Assembly (NCBI GenBank): GCA_037783545.1
Contig: JBBELK010000307.1
Coordinates: 535,257-599,256, forward strand
DNA from: Henricia sp. BOLD:AAB3569
Lineage: Eukaryota; Echinodermata; Asteroidea; Spinulosida; Echinasteridae
DNA: 64,000 nucleotides
Reading direction: 5' to 3'
Position numbers and translations under genes: made by a program. Every line of letters begins with the position of its first letter. The first letter of the stretch is position 1. The notes under the pieces were generated by a model that saw only the letters and a list, made by a program, of their open reading frames with translations, had not been told where the DNA came from and ran no database searches. Shown here piece after piece: positions 1-11,230 of this stretch.

Positions 1-350
1 AAACGACGTTTCGATCGTTCTTTCGAAACGACGTTTCGATCGTTCTTTCGAAACGACGTTTCGATCGTTCTTTCGAAACGACGTTTCGATCGTTCTTTCG
101 AAACGACGTTTCGATCGTTCTTTCGAAACGACGTTTCGATCGTTCTTTCGAAACGACGTTTCGATCGTTCTTTCGAAATGACGTTTCGATCGTTCTTTCG
201 AAACGACGTTTCGTTCAATCTTTCAAAACAACGTTTCGATCGTTCGATCGAAACAACGTTTCGATCGTTCCTTTGTAACGACGTTTCGAGATCGTTCTTT
301 CGAAACGTTTCGTTTAATCTTTCAAAACAACGTTTCGAACGTTCTTTCGG
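1..350. repeat. 25-bp minisatellite
   Basis: Seven exact 25-bp units (1-175) are followed by degenerate units with substitutions and small indels up to about 350. The unit contains CGAAACGACGTTTCG, a palindrome around a central A, and CGATCG. The array may extend left of the window. Open frames through it are by-products of the repeat. Confidence 0.95.
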
Positions 351-779
351 AATACTACTGAGCCCAATGACCAAGGGTAATATTGCAGAATGTGCATTGA
401 GAGTTCTGTCGGTTCTGAATGCGCTATATAAGAACTGCCTAATACATGTATTATTATTAGGCCCAATAAATATCTCAGAACAGAGAAAACAACCCTATCA
501 TCCAACATCCTTACAAAAACATGTTGATAAATTTATTATGTGCATAAGCATTTAATTATTTTACCAAAGATTAAACTTGTATTTAAAAAAAGGTCAAACA
601 AAATACCACTTAAATTGTTAAAATGCACTGTTTTCCTTTAGTGTTCTCATAAGTTTATCAATGTATAGTTATGTCCCCTAAAGTGTCGCACTACAACAAC
701 TTACTGAAAATCCCTTCGCATTGCAGCAAAAATCATCAGCTTGCGAGGTTCAGGCTTATACAGCTTAAAGCCCCATCTC
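351..779. other. no gene seen
   Basis: AT-rich intergenic DNA. I see no splice-flanked open frame, RNA gene or inverted repeat here. Confidence 0.5.
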
Positions 780-990
780 ATGATTGGTAAACCGTTACAA
801 ATAGTGTCATCCCCTGTGTGATTGAAGGTATGCGTGATTAAAACCAACCTGAGCAAAAACCAGCTCACTTCATCTAACTTTGGAGAAAACAGTCAAAAAA
901 TGGTTTGCAGTCACTTCGCCCCGAACCACAGCCTGTGCACGAAGTTGTTTTGGGGCGAAATGAATGTCTCGCAAGACGAAAAATAATTGT
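780..990. repeat. dispersed repeat R1, copy a
   Basis: This stretch is homologous to 16080-16345. Both run from a GGTAAACCGTT block through GAGCAAAAACCAGCTC to CACTTCGCCCCGAACCAC and CCTGTGCACGAAGT. The two copies differ by many substitutions and small indels, so they are old. It is an unclassified interspersed repeat. Confidence 0.7.
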
Positions 991-1706
991 TCTGCTCATT
1001 TCTCAAGACACTATTTAAGTTATGGCGTAAATCTGTGTTTATTTCTGAGTTTCGAGATTCCCAATAGTGTTGAGGGGCTTTAATGCAGAATTATATCCCT
1101 TCCAGAAAAAAATAGCCATTTGCTTATTCTGGCTAAACTGTACAAATGTCAGAAATAATGTAAAATTTATGAAGGTACCCGAGAACTTCATTTCCTTTTA
1201 ATGCCAAGTGCAACAGATTGTGTATTGCATCAAGAGAGAATGGAAATTAACGGGACATCAACAATACTATTTCAAATGCAGCCCGATATGTAGCAGAGGG
1301 TACCCCCACCATTGTTTCCCCTTGTGTCTCCAACATCAAAGGAATTTTGTTTTTTGTTTTTTGGGGGGTTGGTGCATTAACCCTTACTCCCTAGGGTGTA
1401 TTTAAAATAAAATATTGATTTTTGAGGATTGAGGAGTGTTAGGGTTAACAAAAAGGGAAGAGTGTGTCTGGCCTTTGCCACATATCGTGCTGGATATATA
1501 CATGTACATTTAACAAGTCAACTACTTTACCATCAAGTTTACCTTGAATGTTTATAATTTAACAACAATTTTAACAAAGGGTGTAATCCACCAGTACATC
1601 AATAATCATTGAAATGCCACATATTACATGGAGGTCAATACAAAAAAGTGCTACAGGCTGCCAACACTTGATTTAGGGAATGAAAGTGGGTGTGGCCAGT
1701 CTTAAA
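991..1706. other. no gene seen
   Basis: AT-rich DNA with a short open frame of 65 codons at 1208-1405. That frame has no splice signals or recognisable domain and is not called. Nothing else is supported. Confidence 0.5.
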
Positions 1707-1709
1707 CAG

Positions 1710-1927
1710 GGGCCAATTTCCAAAAGGTGATCATTAGACAAATTTGCTTAATGCAAAATTTGTTTGCTTTGTAAAAATGGCCGACAAGTCAAAATATTAT
1801 GCAATGTGAGTAACAATTGACTGGTACTGTTCTGCTATCCTTGACTCTTCATTAACACATTTTTTATAAAGCAAACAAATGTTTTATTAATCAAAATTTT
1901 CTGCTAAACAGCTTTATGAATTGGCCC
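1710..1927. mobile_element. 218-bp TIR element with CAG target duplication
   Basis: The left end GGGCCAATTT and right end AATTGGCCC are inverted copies. The trinucleotide CAG lies directly outside both ends (1707-1709 and 1928-1930), as expected for a 3-bp target duplication. There is no coding capacity. The same end structure is seen at 22708-23127 and, with CTG, at 1957-2812. Confidence 0.7.
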
Positions 1928-1956
1928 CAGTACATTAAAAGCCTGCTAGGGGCCTG

Positions 1957-2812
1957 GGGCGGTATTCACAAAACTCAATCTAAGCGGGGTACTTAAGTCT
2001 GTCTTAAATCTAAGCACCCCGCTAAGATAAGTGGGGCACTCAACTTCGTATTCACAAAAGATTTAAGCGCCCCGCTTACCTTAGTGGTGTACTTAATCAA
2101 TCAGTGTACGCTTAACTCTGTCACGTCATAAAGTCTCTGCAATCAAAGCAGCGCAGACCACGCGCGGACTTTTCAAAAACATTCGATTACTACGCGCGTG
2201 CATCATACGCGCACATTACGCGCGTGTCGTGCAAGCATACGCGTGCACGTACCACAAGTAGACGACTTACGTTGTGCTATGCGGTAGTCATTGATCAGTG
2301 GCGAACAAAGACGGAAAACGAAGGTTTTTTAAGGTCAGTAAGAATAAGCCAGTTCGGAATCTCGCGCGCGCAATGAACGTCTATGGGATTGTGTCAAGGT
2401 CATTTGAGATAAACACAGGTCATTTGAGATAAACACAATGCATACCGCTTTGTTTATCTCAAACCAAAGTCGGGAGACGCATGCGCAGTCGAGACTCCGA
2501 ACTGGCTTATAGAAATTGAAATCTTTTGTAATCTCCCAATGTCTAAATTGTTTAGGAGTTCTCTAATCAATCATATAGCCGTTTTTCGATAACACACTGG
2601 GCAGAAAAAACAATGCAATTGCAGACGGTTGACCCAGCGTTAAATGCACTTAAGACAGGTCAGACCACACTTAAGTTTAAGTCTAAAAAATAAGCGGGGC
2701 ACTAAAAGAAAACGCACTGAGAATACCACTTAACTTTATGATTTGACTTAAGTCTAGAATTTAAGCGGGGCGCTTAAATTTCATGACTTAAGTCGTTTTG
2801 TGAATACCGCCC
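1957..2812. mobile_element. 856-bp non-autonomous TIR element
   Basis: The ends are a perfect inverted repeat starting GGGCGGTATTCACAAAAC. Multiple TTAAG and GCGGGGC blocks are repeated in both orientations inside each end. CTG flanks both sides (1954-1956, 2813-2815), a 3-bp duplication. The centre is CpG-rich and holds a nested foldback at 2344-2510. No transposase is encoded. Confidence 0.75.
2344..2510. mobile_element. nested 167-bp foldback element
   Basis: The left end ATAAGCCAGTTCGGA and right end TCCGAACTGGCTTAT are perfect inverted copies, with TCTCG shared just inside. AGA flanks both sides and may be a target duplication. Inside is a direct repeat of GGTCATTTGAGATAAACACA (about 2398-2437) with an inverted partial copy after it. 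The element lies within the 1957-2812 element. Confidence 0.65.
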
Positions 2813-2877
2813 CTGGACGAGTGATAATGGCCTGAGCGGGCATGTTGTTCGTGCATATGCACATGATCGGGTCCCTA

Positions 2878-3105
2878 CTATGTGTACATTTTGTTTTTGA
2901 GAGCATGTAGTTTATGTATGTGTGCCACACGCGCTAAATAGGATGCTAGGAGCTGGTCTTTATCGTCAAGATTGGCCATGTTCAAGACTGACCATGTTAC
3001 ATGCCCTCCGCCAATGACGATGATTAACTGTTTAAGGTATTCATTTTCCAATAGACTGTGTAAGTCTTGTTTCGGGTCACACTTCTGGAGACAATGTCTT
3101 GTCAC
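2878..3105 (-). CDS. possible coding fragment, unknown
   Basis: A 75-codon minus-strand frame with protein-like composition: LHSLLENEYLKQLIIVIGGG and a helical stretch LLASYLARVAHIHKLHALKN near the end. It lies downstream of the stop codon of the ParB-like gene and just outside the transposon ending at 2812. A CAG acceptor-like site lies upstream (GACAAACGCAG) but I cannot join it in phase to a neighbour. It may be an alternative 3' exon, a piece of another gene, or chance. I do not recognise a family. Confidence 0.2.
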   Translation of the reverse strand: MTRHCLQKCDPKQDLHSLLENEYLKQLIIVIGGGHVTWSVLNMANLDDKDQLLASYLARVAHIHKLHALKNKMYT

Positions 3106-3677
3106 TTTACCATTCTGCGTTTGTCAGCACCCAAACACCAATAAATGAAAAATGTACCTTAAATCAATGAAATGGTGGCAGTCTGGACTTGTCACAAACA
3201 AATAAAAATTATGACCTTCAGTTTTCGGTTTGCAAGTACCCTTTACAAAATGAATCGCATAAGTATTGAGGTGGCTAAACGTATCATAAACAAATAAAGT
3301 ACACATGGCCAGGACAGAAAATCACAAAGATCGTCTGAAGCCAAATCAAGTGTTATTGAAAACGGCTATAATTCAACATATTTACATCAAATACACGCGC
3401 AAACGGTCATGCCACTTGTGGACTATCAGTGATGCACTGCATGGTTTTTATATTTTGTCCAGGGTTACCAATTTATCGCAGAGATGGAACTAAAAGATCA
3501 GATTTACAACTTTTTGCTTGATGAATTTTTCAAAAAGTTAAATGGGTTTTGGGAATTTTGTTTTACAGTTGACCCCAAATCTACAGGTGAATGGCCAACG
3601 CGTACACAAACCAATATCGACTAGAGTAGTCTTGGGCCAAGACTATCCCTTTAAATGACCCCGAATACAAACTTAAA
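3106..3677. other. downstream region of the ParB-like gene
   Basis: About 570 bp 3' of the stop codon of the minus-strand gene. I see no clear minus-strand AATAAA close to the stop and no other feature. The 3' UTR should lie here. Confidence 0.35.
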
Positions 3678-3895
3678 TTATTCTATCTCTGAACCAAGAG
3701 AGGAATTCTCTACAAGATCCATACTGCTACTCTCTGTCTCGTCCTCGGTGTCCTCCAGGTCATCAGACAAGTCTCTACTGTTAGCTTGCTGCAAGACCTC
3801 TGCAATTTTCCTTTTAGCTGCTCGTTGCAGGTCTTCGTCAGGCTGGACCACGACAACATTTCTCCCCTCCCTCAGTGTAGCCTTTGCAGCTTCAG
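3678..3895 (-). CDS. ParB-like gene, exon G (last coding exon)
   Basis: The acceptor is a pyrimidine-rich run ending AACACTTTAG. The exon opens with two bases (CT) that complete a codon begun in exon F, then reads about 71 codons to TAA at 3680-3678. The peptide has EAAKATLREGRNVVVVQPDE, a lysine/arginine-rich helix (QRAAKRKIAEVLQQANS) and a terminal acidic and serine-rich tail (DLSDDLEDTEDETESSSMDL). Such tails are common in nuclear proteins, but I can assign no function. Confidence 0.75.
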
Positions 3896-4157
3896 CTAAA
3901 GTGTTAACGAAAAAGCAATCCATGTTATTTATACAGTGAATTGACCTTTTTTTACTATATGGTTTGCATGTAAGAAGCACCATCAGTGCTACTTGCAAAT
4001 CAATTGTTAAAGCGTAAAGGTATCCACGAGGAAGGTATAATGACGCACTTAAGAGTTTCTCCTGAAAATTTCGGAAAACTAATGAATGTATTGATACTTT
4101 TACATAATATTTCTTTTCAGTAAAGTATCATCTCGTATCACGAAGATCTTCCAGGCT

Positions 4158-4505
4158 CCAGTGATCTCCACTGGTCCAAATTTTGTCTGGGCGCGCCAAT
4201 GTCGCTCAGCAGGGGGGCGGGGTTGCGATGGCGACAGAACGTACTCACCCAAACACACAACCACGAACGGACGTACGTCGCTACACAGTGGTTGGCATGC
4301 AGCGCCCTCAAGAGTAAAAAAAAACAGCTCTTGAGGGCGCTGTTCAACAAATGCATACTGTCATGGCCGTTATCGATGCGAATTTGGGTCGTCGATCCGA
4401 TAGATTTGCGTGGTAAATGACCGATAATGACACCAGTGACTACCGAATCACGTTAGGTGAATATACACCGCATTTTCATAGTGTTTTGGAGGAGAAATTA
4501 TATTT
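4158..4505. repeat. diverged copy of the CAGTGATC element
   Basis: Homologous to 10820-11060. Shared blocks are CAGTGATCTCCACTGG at the left, GTGGTTGGCATGCAGCGCCC, a short internal hairpin around AGAGTA and CTCTTGAGGGCGCT, GGCCGTTATCGATGCGAATT, and GATAATGACACCAGTG. The right end seen at 11230 is missing here, so this copy is truncated or diverged. It lies in intron F-G. Confidence 0.7.
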
Positions 4506-5568
4506 TTTTAATGTACATACAGTGAATACTGAGTGAATTTAAAAAGCTAGTATCCCCCTTGACACAAAATCTAGCATTTGCACCTTTTTAGACCTTGTTT
4601 TTTTTAAGTGGTTGAATCGCAAGCAAAAGTGTAGACTTGATGTCAAGTCTGTAACTAGACCGGTTGTTTCGTAAACGGCAGCAGCGTAGTCGCGAATGGA
4701 CTGGAAACAAGTCTAATCGACCTCTAGTTACAGACTTGAGAAACCTGTTTCCGTTTTGTACACGGTCTATGGAGATTGCTACCAGAATTGGACGTAGAGA
4801 GCTGATTGGTCGAAACGCGGGGCTACATTAATATTCATGGTACTCCTTTAAATGGATGTGTTTTTGTGAATTTTGAATAGGGTTTCATCTCCATCGTAAT
4901 ATAACGCATGCAGCAAGCTTGAAGTGCAAATTTTTTAGGCTACGTACATGTAAGCCTATTCGACTTGATCAGTTTATGCGAATTTGGGATTATCGATGGT
5001 TTTTGTTTAAAATATAATCGCAAACGCTGATGATTGCATGATTGCAGATCGTGGTTTTGGAGAAAGATAGAGCTGAAATTTTGAACAGTGCTGTCAAGCA
5101 TGGGCGCTAAAGAATGGGGTTGTCGGCCTCGTTGAAACCGAAGCTAGGGATTTGGAAATCTGTGACATCGTCAGCCACACAGTCGTGGCACTATTTTTGA
5201 TATCTGTTGCAACTTGTCTGTTGTGTGAAAATGGTTTGTTGTGTGAAAATGTTGTGTGAAAACTCAAAATAGAAATTTTGGATTTTTTTCAAAGTCTCCA
5301 TGATAGGCAAATGGGGCAGTTTTAATGTGCTTTTCAAGCTTTCGGTCAAATATGTCACCTTCTCAACATTTGCCAGTTTTGTATGACAAGGACGCAGATC
5401 TTCGATGGTGAGGAAAGATTTGTTTGCAGGAATTTTTTCTAATCTGGAGCGAAGATCTGATTTATCAAGACTGTAATATTTCTTGCAGGATAGCTAGTAA
5501 AGTCGTGTTACAAACTAAGCACGCACGCCACTTGTAGGTATTATGCCGACCATTTTAGCCACCAGCAA

Positions 5569-5678
5569 TAGCTAAGATAATCTCAGCTCTTGTTTTATCA
5601 TTTTTCATTGGGATGTGGTCTTTTTAGACCACATCCCAATGAAAAATGAAAAAACAAGAGCTGAGATTATCTTAGCTA
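5569..5678. repeat. 53-bp near-perfect hairpin
   Basis: Arms 5569-5621 and 5626-5678 are inverted copies with one mismatch (52 of 53) and a 4-nt TTTT loop. It lies inside the 1.9-kb element. A transcript from either strand would form a long duplex, a possible small-RNA source. Confidence 0.9.
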
Positions 5679-6116
5679 CACCAGCAACACGTTTTGAAAA
5701 TCAACTAGTCGAAGAAGAATGTTACAAACAAAAACCAAAATCCAATTTGTAGTAAAAAACAAAAAAACACCGGGCAAAATTACTGACCCGCCAGCTCGAG
5801 TTTGGAAAGTTGGCAGTGCGCTCGATCCCTTTCAATTTTACATAAAGCGCATCTTAGTCTGTGGTGCGTTAACTGGACTGCAGTGCCACAACAGTTGGAA
5901 AACGATAAAGCAACAGAAGGTAAACATAGTTTTAATACATTCTGCTCAGCTTCATTTGTTTTCTGCGACGTGGTAAAGGGCTGTGCAGTTTAATTTATCG
6001 ATGTATTTAGCCCTTGACGTGAAACAAGTAATTGGCGCAATCACATCTAAAGGGACTGATACCGAGTTAATCTTGAATATGATACTGTTAGAACACATTC
6101 ATCAAAAGAAGCTGAT

Positions 6117-6153
6117 ACAAGATCTCCCATAATCATTATAGGGGAGATCTTGT
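6117..6153. repeat. short hairpin
   Basis: ACAAGATCTCCC pairs with GGGAGATCTTGT, and the inner ATAAT/ATTAT pair extends the stem toward the apex. It lies within the 1.9-kb element. Confidence 0.7.
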
Positions 6154-6546
6154 TAATGAATATTGTTGTACATTTATTTGTACACCATAAATGCTCTTGA
6201 CTGTAACTTAACATACTACATTTCACTAAACGCTTAACACAGTTTCTCTAAATAACAATATTGAAGTTTTAAAACACGCATTAACCGAATCAGATAACAT
6301 TACATCCCCTCTGGTAGAAGTGGACGTTACCACGGCACGATGGCCGAAATGTTATTTGCTGGTTCTATGGCAACAGCGTGATTATATATTACGCGCCATG
6401 AAGCATTAATATTGGCGCGAAAACAGGTTTCTCAAGTCTCTAGACAGGTACTATTCATAACAACGACTGTTGCGTGTGGGGATTATAGGCGTCAGACGGA
6501 CCAAATACGACTGTCTAGAGACTTGACCTCAAGTCTAGCAAAAGTG

Positions 6547-7562
6547 CGGATTTCTGAAATGCTCATTAGGTATTAATGATATGCGCATGACCCTGTGACA
6601 CGGTCGGCAGTTCTACATGCCAACAACTCTGAAAACTGTCTCTGTTCAATGGTATTTTTTTGAAGAATTTTTCATGTGCAAAAAGCCAGAGATGTGCCCA
6701 GTAGTTGTGTGGTTGTATGATTTACCAGACACCATGAAAAAAAGAGCATAATGTTTTTCTTTTTATTACTAAGAGAGATGAGTCACTTGTAAGTACCGGA
6801 CGATGTGCATTATCGTGTTGTGCCCATTTCAAACACGTGGGAATTATAACTACAAGTTCAACTACGGCTCGCAGTTATCGCTCCCTGCACCGCTGTACAC
6901 AGACTGCTGTACACCGTTCGTTCCGTGACAAAACCACCGGTCGCAATGCACCAGTAATTACTTCAAAAGAGCTTCATTGTGAGCCACAATCTTAACCTTT
7001 TTTCACAAAAAGGTAATAGTAGATTTTTGTCATATTACATCAAGTGTTTTTCACGTTTGTATTTTGAATTACAAGGGTAAAACAGGCATGATGAACATTC
7101 ACTCCATATATTTTCCATTCAACACTTCACAGGCCGTTTTGTGTTCTTCTCAGGATGACGTCAAAACCCTGTTTATCAACAAACCAAGTGACCTCAAGCG
7201 TTTAAGAATTTCGGGTGAAGAGGGTCAGAACTACTTTGCGTTTTAAACAAAAGGCTGTTTATTTTCGGTGGAAATCGAGTTGTGATGGTGTAGTAGACAC
7301 ATACACCTCCATGATAAACATGAGAACTTAAACAATGTGGACGGGGGGATACTAGCTGTTTAAGGAGTCATGCCCATGTAAAAGAGAAAGAATCTGCTGA
7401 AAACAGATCCAAGCGCAGAACAGATTTAGCAGATAATTTTACACGTACAATTCATGCAGTGCGAAACCCAATTCAATGTGTGCATCAACATGAACAGTTA
7501 CCGTTATCATATCCGTATTCGTCACATTGCAAAACCTCCCTACTGTTTCGAAACCACCACTT
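6547..7562. other. intronic DNA, nothing recognised
   Basis: Intron F-G of the minus-strand gene. There are short open frames without splice signals and no inverted repeat that I can support. Confidence 0.4.
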
Positions 7563-7636
7563 ACCTTCATAGCTCAATTGGTATGGCATATGTACACTAC
7601 ACGCAGGTCCGCGGTTCAAATCCCAGTTTAGCCAAG
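7563..7636 (+). repeat. tRNA-like sequence, probably a SINE head or tRNA pseudogene
   Basis: An A-box-like TAGCTCAATTGG is followed about 40 nt later by a B-box GGTTCAAATCC, the spacing of an internal Pol III promoter. The flanks do not form a 7-bp acceptor stem, so a functional tRNA is unlikely. I infer a SINE relic or tRNA pseudogene. Confidence 0.5.
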
Positions 7637-8088
7637 TGTTTTTCACTCCATCCGAATTTCCCTAAATCACAGACATTTGTCCATCTCTATCGCAAGACTA
7701 AAAAAGGAAAATGTTTGGCTTGCCTTTATCTGTCAGATCTATGATCCAATCCTGCATGGAGGTGCTAGTTTGAATGATGTATGCGAGCATATCTCCCTTG
7801 ACCAAAACATGGCTCTGCTGCTGCAGCGGCAAGGTCGCGCCATCGTGTCTCCACGTTGCAACTAATGCCATGTTCATGTGCCCTTGCTGAGGATCTGGAA
7901 TGAAAGGAAGACAATATTGTCCATTTTTGTTTAATACTGTTATATGCCTGTAGAATTTTGACTATGCCCCACACATAGTCTGCCGTGCACTGGGCATAGT
8001 TGGTTTAGCAGGTTCCGGATGAGCACTTTACGTGTGTAGCATAATTGTGCACCAGTAGTATATAAAACAAGTATTGACTGCTGTTTAT

Positions 8089-8222
8089 TGGGGTCATGAT
8101 TAAGATTATAGGCCCTCGGTGATCTTGAATCTATGACTATTGACTATGCCCCTCGGCTTCCGTCTTGGTGTATAGTCATGGCTTTAAGATCACCGAATGC
8201 CTGTAATCTTAACCATGCCCCT
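8089..8222. repeat. imperfect foldback, about 40-bp arms
   Basis: The left arm GGGGTCATGATTAAGATTAT with CGGTGATCTT pairs with the right arm AAGATCACCGAATGCCTGTA followed by ATCTTAACCATGCCCC. Mismatches are scattered. A TATGCCC/GGGCATA motif recurs around it (7960-8010, 8150). Confidence 0.65.
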
Positions 8223-8376
8223 CATTGCAGTCAACATTATATACATGTATACTATTATCAATCAACTGAGTTGCTGAAATACCGCGGCTACATGATGAAT
8301 ATTTATTACCTGAAGTAATATCAGTTATTGAGCTTTTTATTTGCCAATTATTGTTGACCTCAGAATTTTCGTATTA

Positions 8377-8764
8377 GGGTAATTCCCCAAATTAGGGGTC
8401 CAAAAGTGTGACATTTTAAGATTTCAAATTGTTTGTAATGATTGAAAGTGGTTTCCCAGTAGAAAATCATTATTTTTATTTGAACAAATGCCACTCCAAT
8501 TTAATGTTTGTGTGTATAGATATGGCACCAAGGTTAATGCAAACTCATTGTACAGCCAATTCTCATTGGCGTAGGTAACCCGGGACACCAAACTCCTATC
8601 CAATACCATGGAACAAATTATAAGCTTTGATGGTCCTTTGTTTTTAATATTTTTCAGGAATCAGCAAACAAAATATTGAGAATTTGTGGTCCTATTTGAA
8701 GCAGAGAGTGTCGTACTAAACTTGGACACCAAACATTTTTGACCCCTAATTTTTGAAATTACCC
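8377..8764. mobile_element. 388-bp TIR element touching exon F
   Basis: The left end GGGTAATTCCCCAAATTAGG and right end CCTAATTTTTGAAATTACCC are near-inverted copies. ATTA flanks both sides (8373-8376, 8765-8768). The ends resemble the 14720-14964 and 46041-46284 elements (shared AAATTAGGGGTCC core). The right terminus holds the predicted splice donor of exon F. Confidence 0.75.
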
Positions 8765-8973
8765 ATTAGTAGTGCCTTAATTTGGACTGGAATCGTACTT
8801 TGTTTGTCCTGTAGGAACTTGAAGATGCATGTCTTCACTAAGAACCCAAGCTCCCTCAGTCTTTTTTCTGTCTTCTCTATTGTTGAGGTAGAAACCAGGA
8901 CAGTCAGGGTTCCTTGTGGTTGTCCCCCATCCTTGACTGCCTTCACTGCCTTATTCAGGTCGTCTTCTTCGGT
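8763..8973 (-). CDS. ParB-like gene, exon F
   Basis: The acceptor TTTAACTATTAG precedes ACC GAA GAA GAC. The exon reads 70 codons plus one base and ends ATGG|GTAATT. The peptide contains KAVKAVKDGGQPQGTLTVLV and EKTEKRLRELGFLVKTCIFK, a likely alpha/beta segment. This end is chosen because it alone gives the phase 1 needed to join exon G. An in-frame GTGAAG after LRELGFL would end in phase 0 and does not fit G. The last two exon bases and the donor lie in the transposon terminus. Confidence 0.7.
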
Positions 8974-9777
8974 CTAATAGTTAAATAAACAGAAATCTTT
9001 GGAAATATGTTCAACAGTTTTGTGTTTTACTGGAATCGGGTGAAAAAATCGCAATTCAAGAAAGTGGACAAGTTTACCAAACCTACTCTTACTGACCGAG
9101 GTAGGGTCTTTCAAAACCATAAATAGTGTTCTGTGTTAATTCTGAATATCCTGCATTGTAACTTGCACAATAATTTCTGTAAACAGCTATTACACTGTAT
9201 GGCATTCGCAGTCTGTGTTGGTACGTTCCTTAATACTTACGCTTGCCGGTACAAGTTCGCCTAATTGTTAGAACTTTGTTAGAAATAAGAAGTTTCTGCT
9301 CTTTTTTCATGGCGACTAGTGGATTTTTTTACTCGCAAATAGTTGCAGGTATTACTCACGAGTAAACATTAATCGCGAGTAGTTGGCAAAGTATCAAAAG
9401 GGATGAAAAAACAAAATGCACATTTGTGTGTATGAGTAACCAACTAGCTGTACAGCTGAAATTTGCCTAATCTGTGCTGTCCCGATTCTTTTTCAAACAA
9501 TGCATACATAGACGGTGAACTTCAGCAAGGATTATTTTGTATTTCCCTCCCAAAAACTACCTCGATTACCTTTGAGCAATGAAAATCAAACGGTCTTGCT
9601 CCGCGATTAGACGTCATAAGTTTGCCGTAATTCTTCTTCAACCCGTGCATGTAGCTACTACCACATTACATAATGTAACATAGCATGTATTAATTGTGAG
9701 TAATCGTGGATTTATGAGTAGCGCAATGAAACAGTTAATTGAACCAGGCGTACGCAGAATATGGCACGTGGATATCT

Positions 9778-9941
9778 GCAGCCGATTTCACTAAACTTAC
9801 GCAGTTGCGTTAGCCCACTTGCGCAACATTTTATTGCGTAAGTCGCGCAACAATTTAGAGATGATAACACGCAAGCTATGGGGCTTGCGCCATTTTCCAA
9901 AAGTTGCGCAAGCTGCGCACTATTTCGTGAAATCGGCTGCT
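9778..9941. mobile_element. small TIR element
   Basis: The left end GCAGCCGATTTCAC is inverted exactly at the right end as GTGAAATCGGCTGC. Inside, TTGCGCAA-type blocks (9830-9925) recur in both orientations. About 164 bp, non-coding, in intron E-F. Confidence 0.65.
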
Positions 9942-10504
9942 GCAGTCGTTGTACTTGATCGCAGTGGTTCAAAACATGCTTGTCATACTTTTGGCTTGCA
10001 CAATTAAAGGACACAATGAATTGAAATACATGTACATGTAGTTGGCATACACAACAAAAAAGTGACCTGCACAGATCGCCTTTTAAATTTGTTGGTAAAC
10101 GGGCATAATCGTGATTAATAGAGCTATTCGCCCAGTGGTAATACACACACACAATTACTGTGCATATCTATGGCTTTGCGCACAAAAAAAAACAAAAATT
10201 TAAAATCATATTCTTCAAAAAACATTCTCAGAGGTTTTTGCGTGTAAACATACATGTAGGTAAACATATGTAGCTGCTGAATTTGTTTAAATTCTTTTTT
10301 TGATGATTGCGCCACGTATTCACGCGCATATCATTAATATACCCAATGAGAAATCACAAAAATTTTATTTTTAGAACCACACTTTTGCTTGTGATTTATG
10401 CACATAAAGGTGCAAATGCTGGATTTTTCTTCCAGAAGAATTGTAGCTGTTTAAAGATATTGGTTGGAAAAGCCATTTTTACAAATGCATCAAAACCAAT
10501 GTAC

Positions 10505-10722
10505 CTTCATGCTAGTAAAAACTAGCATAGCCCCTGTGTAACACTCCTTCCTCTTCAGAGTTGTTATTTCAGAAATGTGTGTAATGAAGACAGCAAAGCT
10601 GTTGTCATCTGTCAGGCAGTTGTCTGGGGTAGTGTTGTCCTGCTTGTCTGCTCTGGACCATTCCAGTGCATCGCGGACTAAAGCCATGAAAGGCCTCGGG
10701 ATGCCATGCCGAAAGTTGCACT
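10505..10722 (-). CDS. ParB-like gene, exon E
   Basis: The acceptor GCTTTTACAG is followed by AG, which completes the codon split from exon D, then 72 codons. The peptide includes CNFRHGIPRPFMALVRDALE, WSRADKQDNTTPDN and SFAVFITHISEITTLKRKEC. The donor is taken as ATGAAG|GTACAT, leaving phase 0 to match exon F. GTACAT is a moderate donor and the 3' boundary could shift. No domain recognised. Confidence 0.7.
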
Positions 10723-10819
10723 CTGTAAAAGCAAGCGTGGCAACGGGCAACAGTTATTTTTGAAAAGTTGAGTGCATGTATATATATGACTTCCTGGGAA
10801 TTTTTTTTTGAAATTATAC

Positions 10820-11230
10820 CAGTGATCTCCACTGGGGGTTGGGGCAACAAGCACTAACCTAAACACCCAACCACGAACACACATGGTACAGTGGTTGGCA
10901 TGCAGCGCCCTAAAGAGGTCAACACATTCGCCTCTTGAGGGCGATGTTTAACAAATGCAGACTGTCTTGGCCGTTATCGATGCGAATTTGGGTCGACATT
11001 TCGATAGATATGACAGGTAAATGACGGATAATGACACCAGTGGCTACGGAATCACATTAGGTGAATTTACACCTCCTTTTGGAATGACTTGGCTGTACTT
11101 TCATAGTTTTTTGGAGGAGAAATTAATTTGTTTTTGTCCGGGCGGCAAATTTTTGTCCGGGCGCTAACGGTACCTCTAATGATTTTGTCCGGGCGGCGCG
11201 CCCGGACAAAACCGGTAGTGGAGATCACTG
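10820..11230. mobile_element. 411-bp TIR element, TATAC duplication
   Basis: The ends are CAGTGATCTCCACT and its inverse AGTGGAGATCACTG. TATAC lies directly outside both (10815-10819 and 11231-11235), a perfect 5-bp target duplication. Near the right end is a palindrome built on TTTTGTCCGGGCG and CGCCCGGACAAAA. A truncated relative lies at 4158-4505. No ORF; superfamily not assigned. Confidence 0.8.

Larger units (their letters stand above)
4632..6537. mobile_element. 1.9-kb transposon-like element with 9-bp target duplication
   Basis: GCAAAAGTG occurs immediately outside both ends (4623-4631 and 6538-6546), a perfect 9-bp target duplication. The termini are inverted copies reading TAGACTTGANGTCAAGTCT, and each terminus is itself a palindrome (AGACTTGA/TCAAGTCT). 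Subterminal repeats pair again: CAAGTCTGTAACTAGA with its complement near 4723-4738 and TCAAGTCTCTAGACAG with its complement near 6513-6528. No open frame exceeds about 85 codons, so it is non-autonomous. The 9-bp duplication fits Mutator-like elements, which is inference. It sits in intron F-G. Confidence 0.8.

Noticed and set aside
9712-10152. 146-codon minus-strand ORF
   Set aside because: It spans a small TIR element and contains no domain; the gene's exons E and F lie on either side with matching phase without it.
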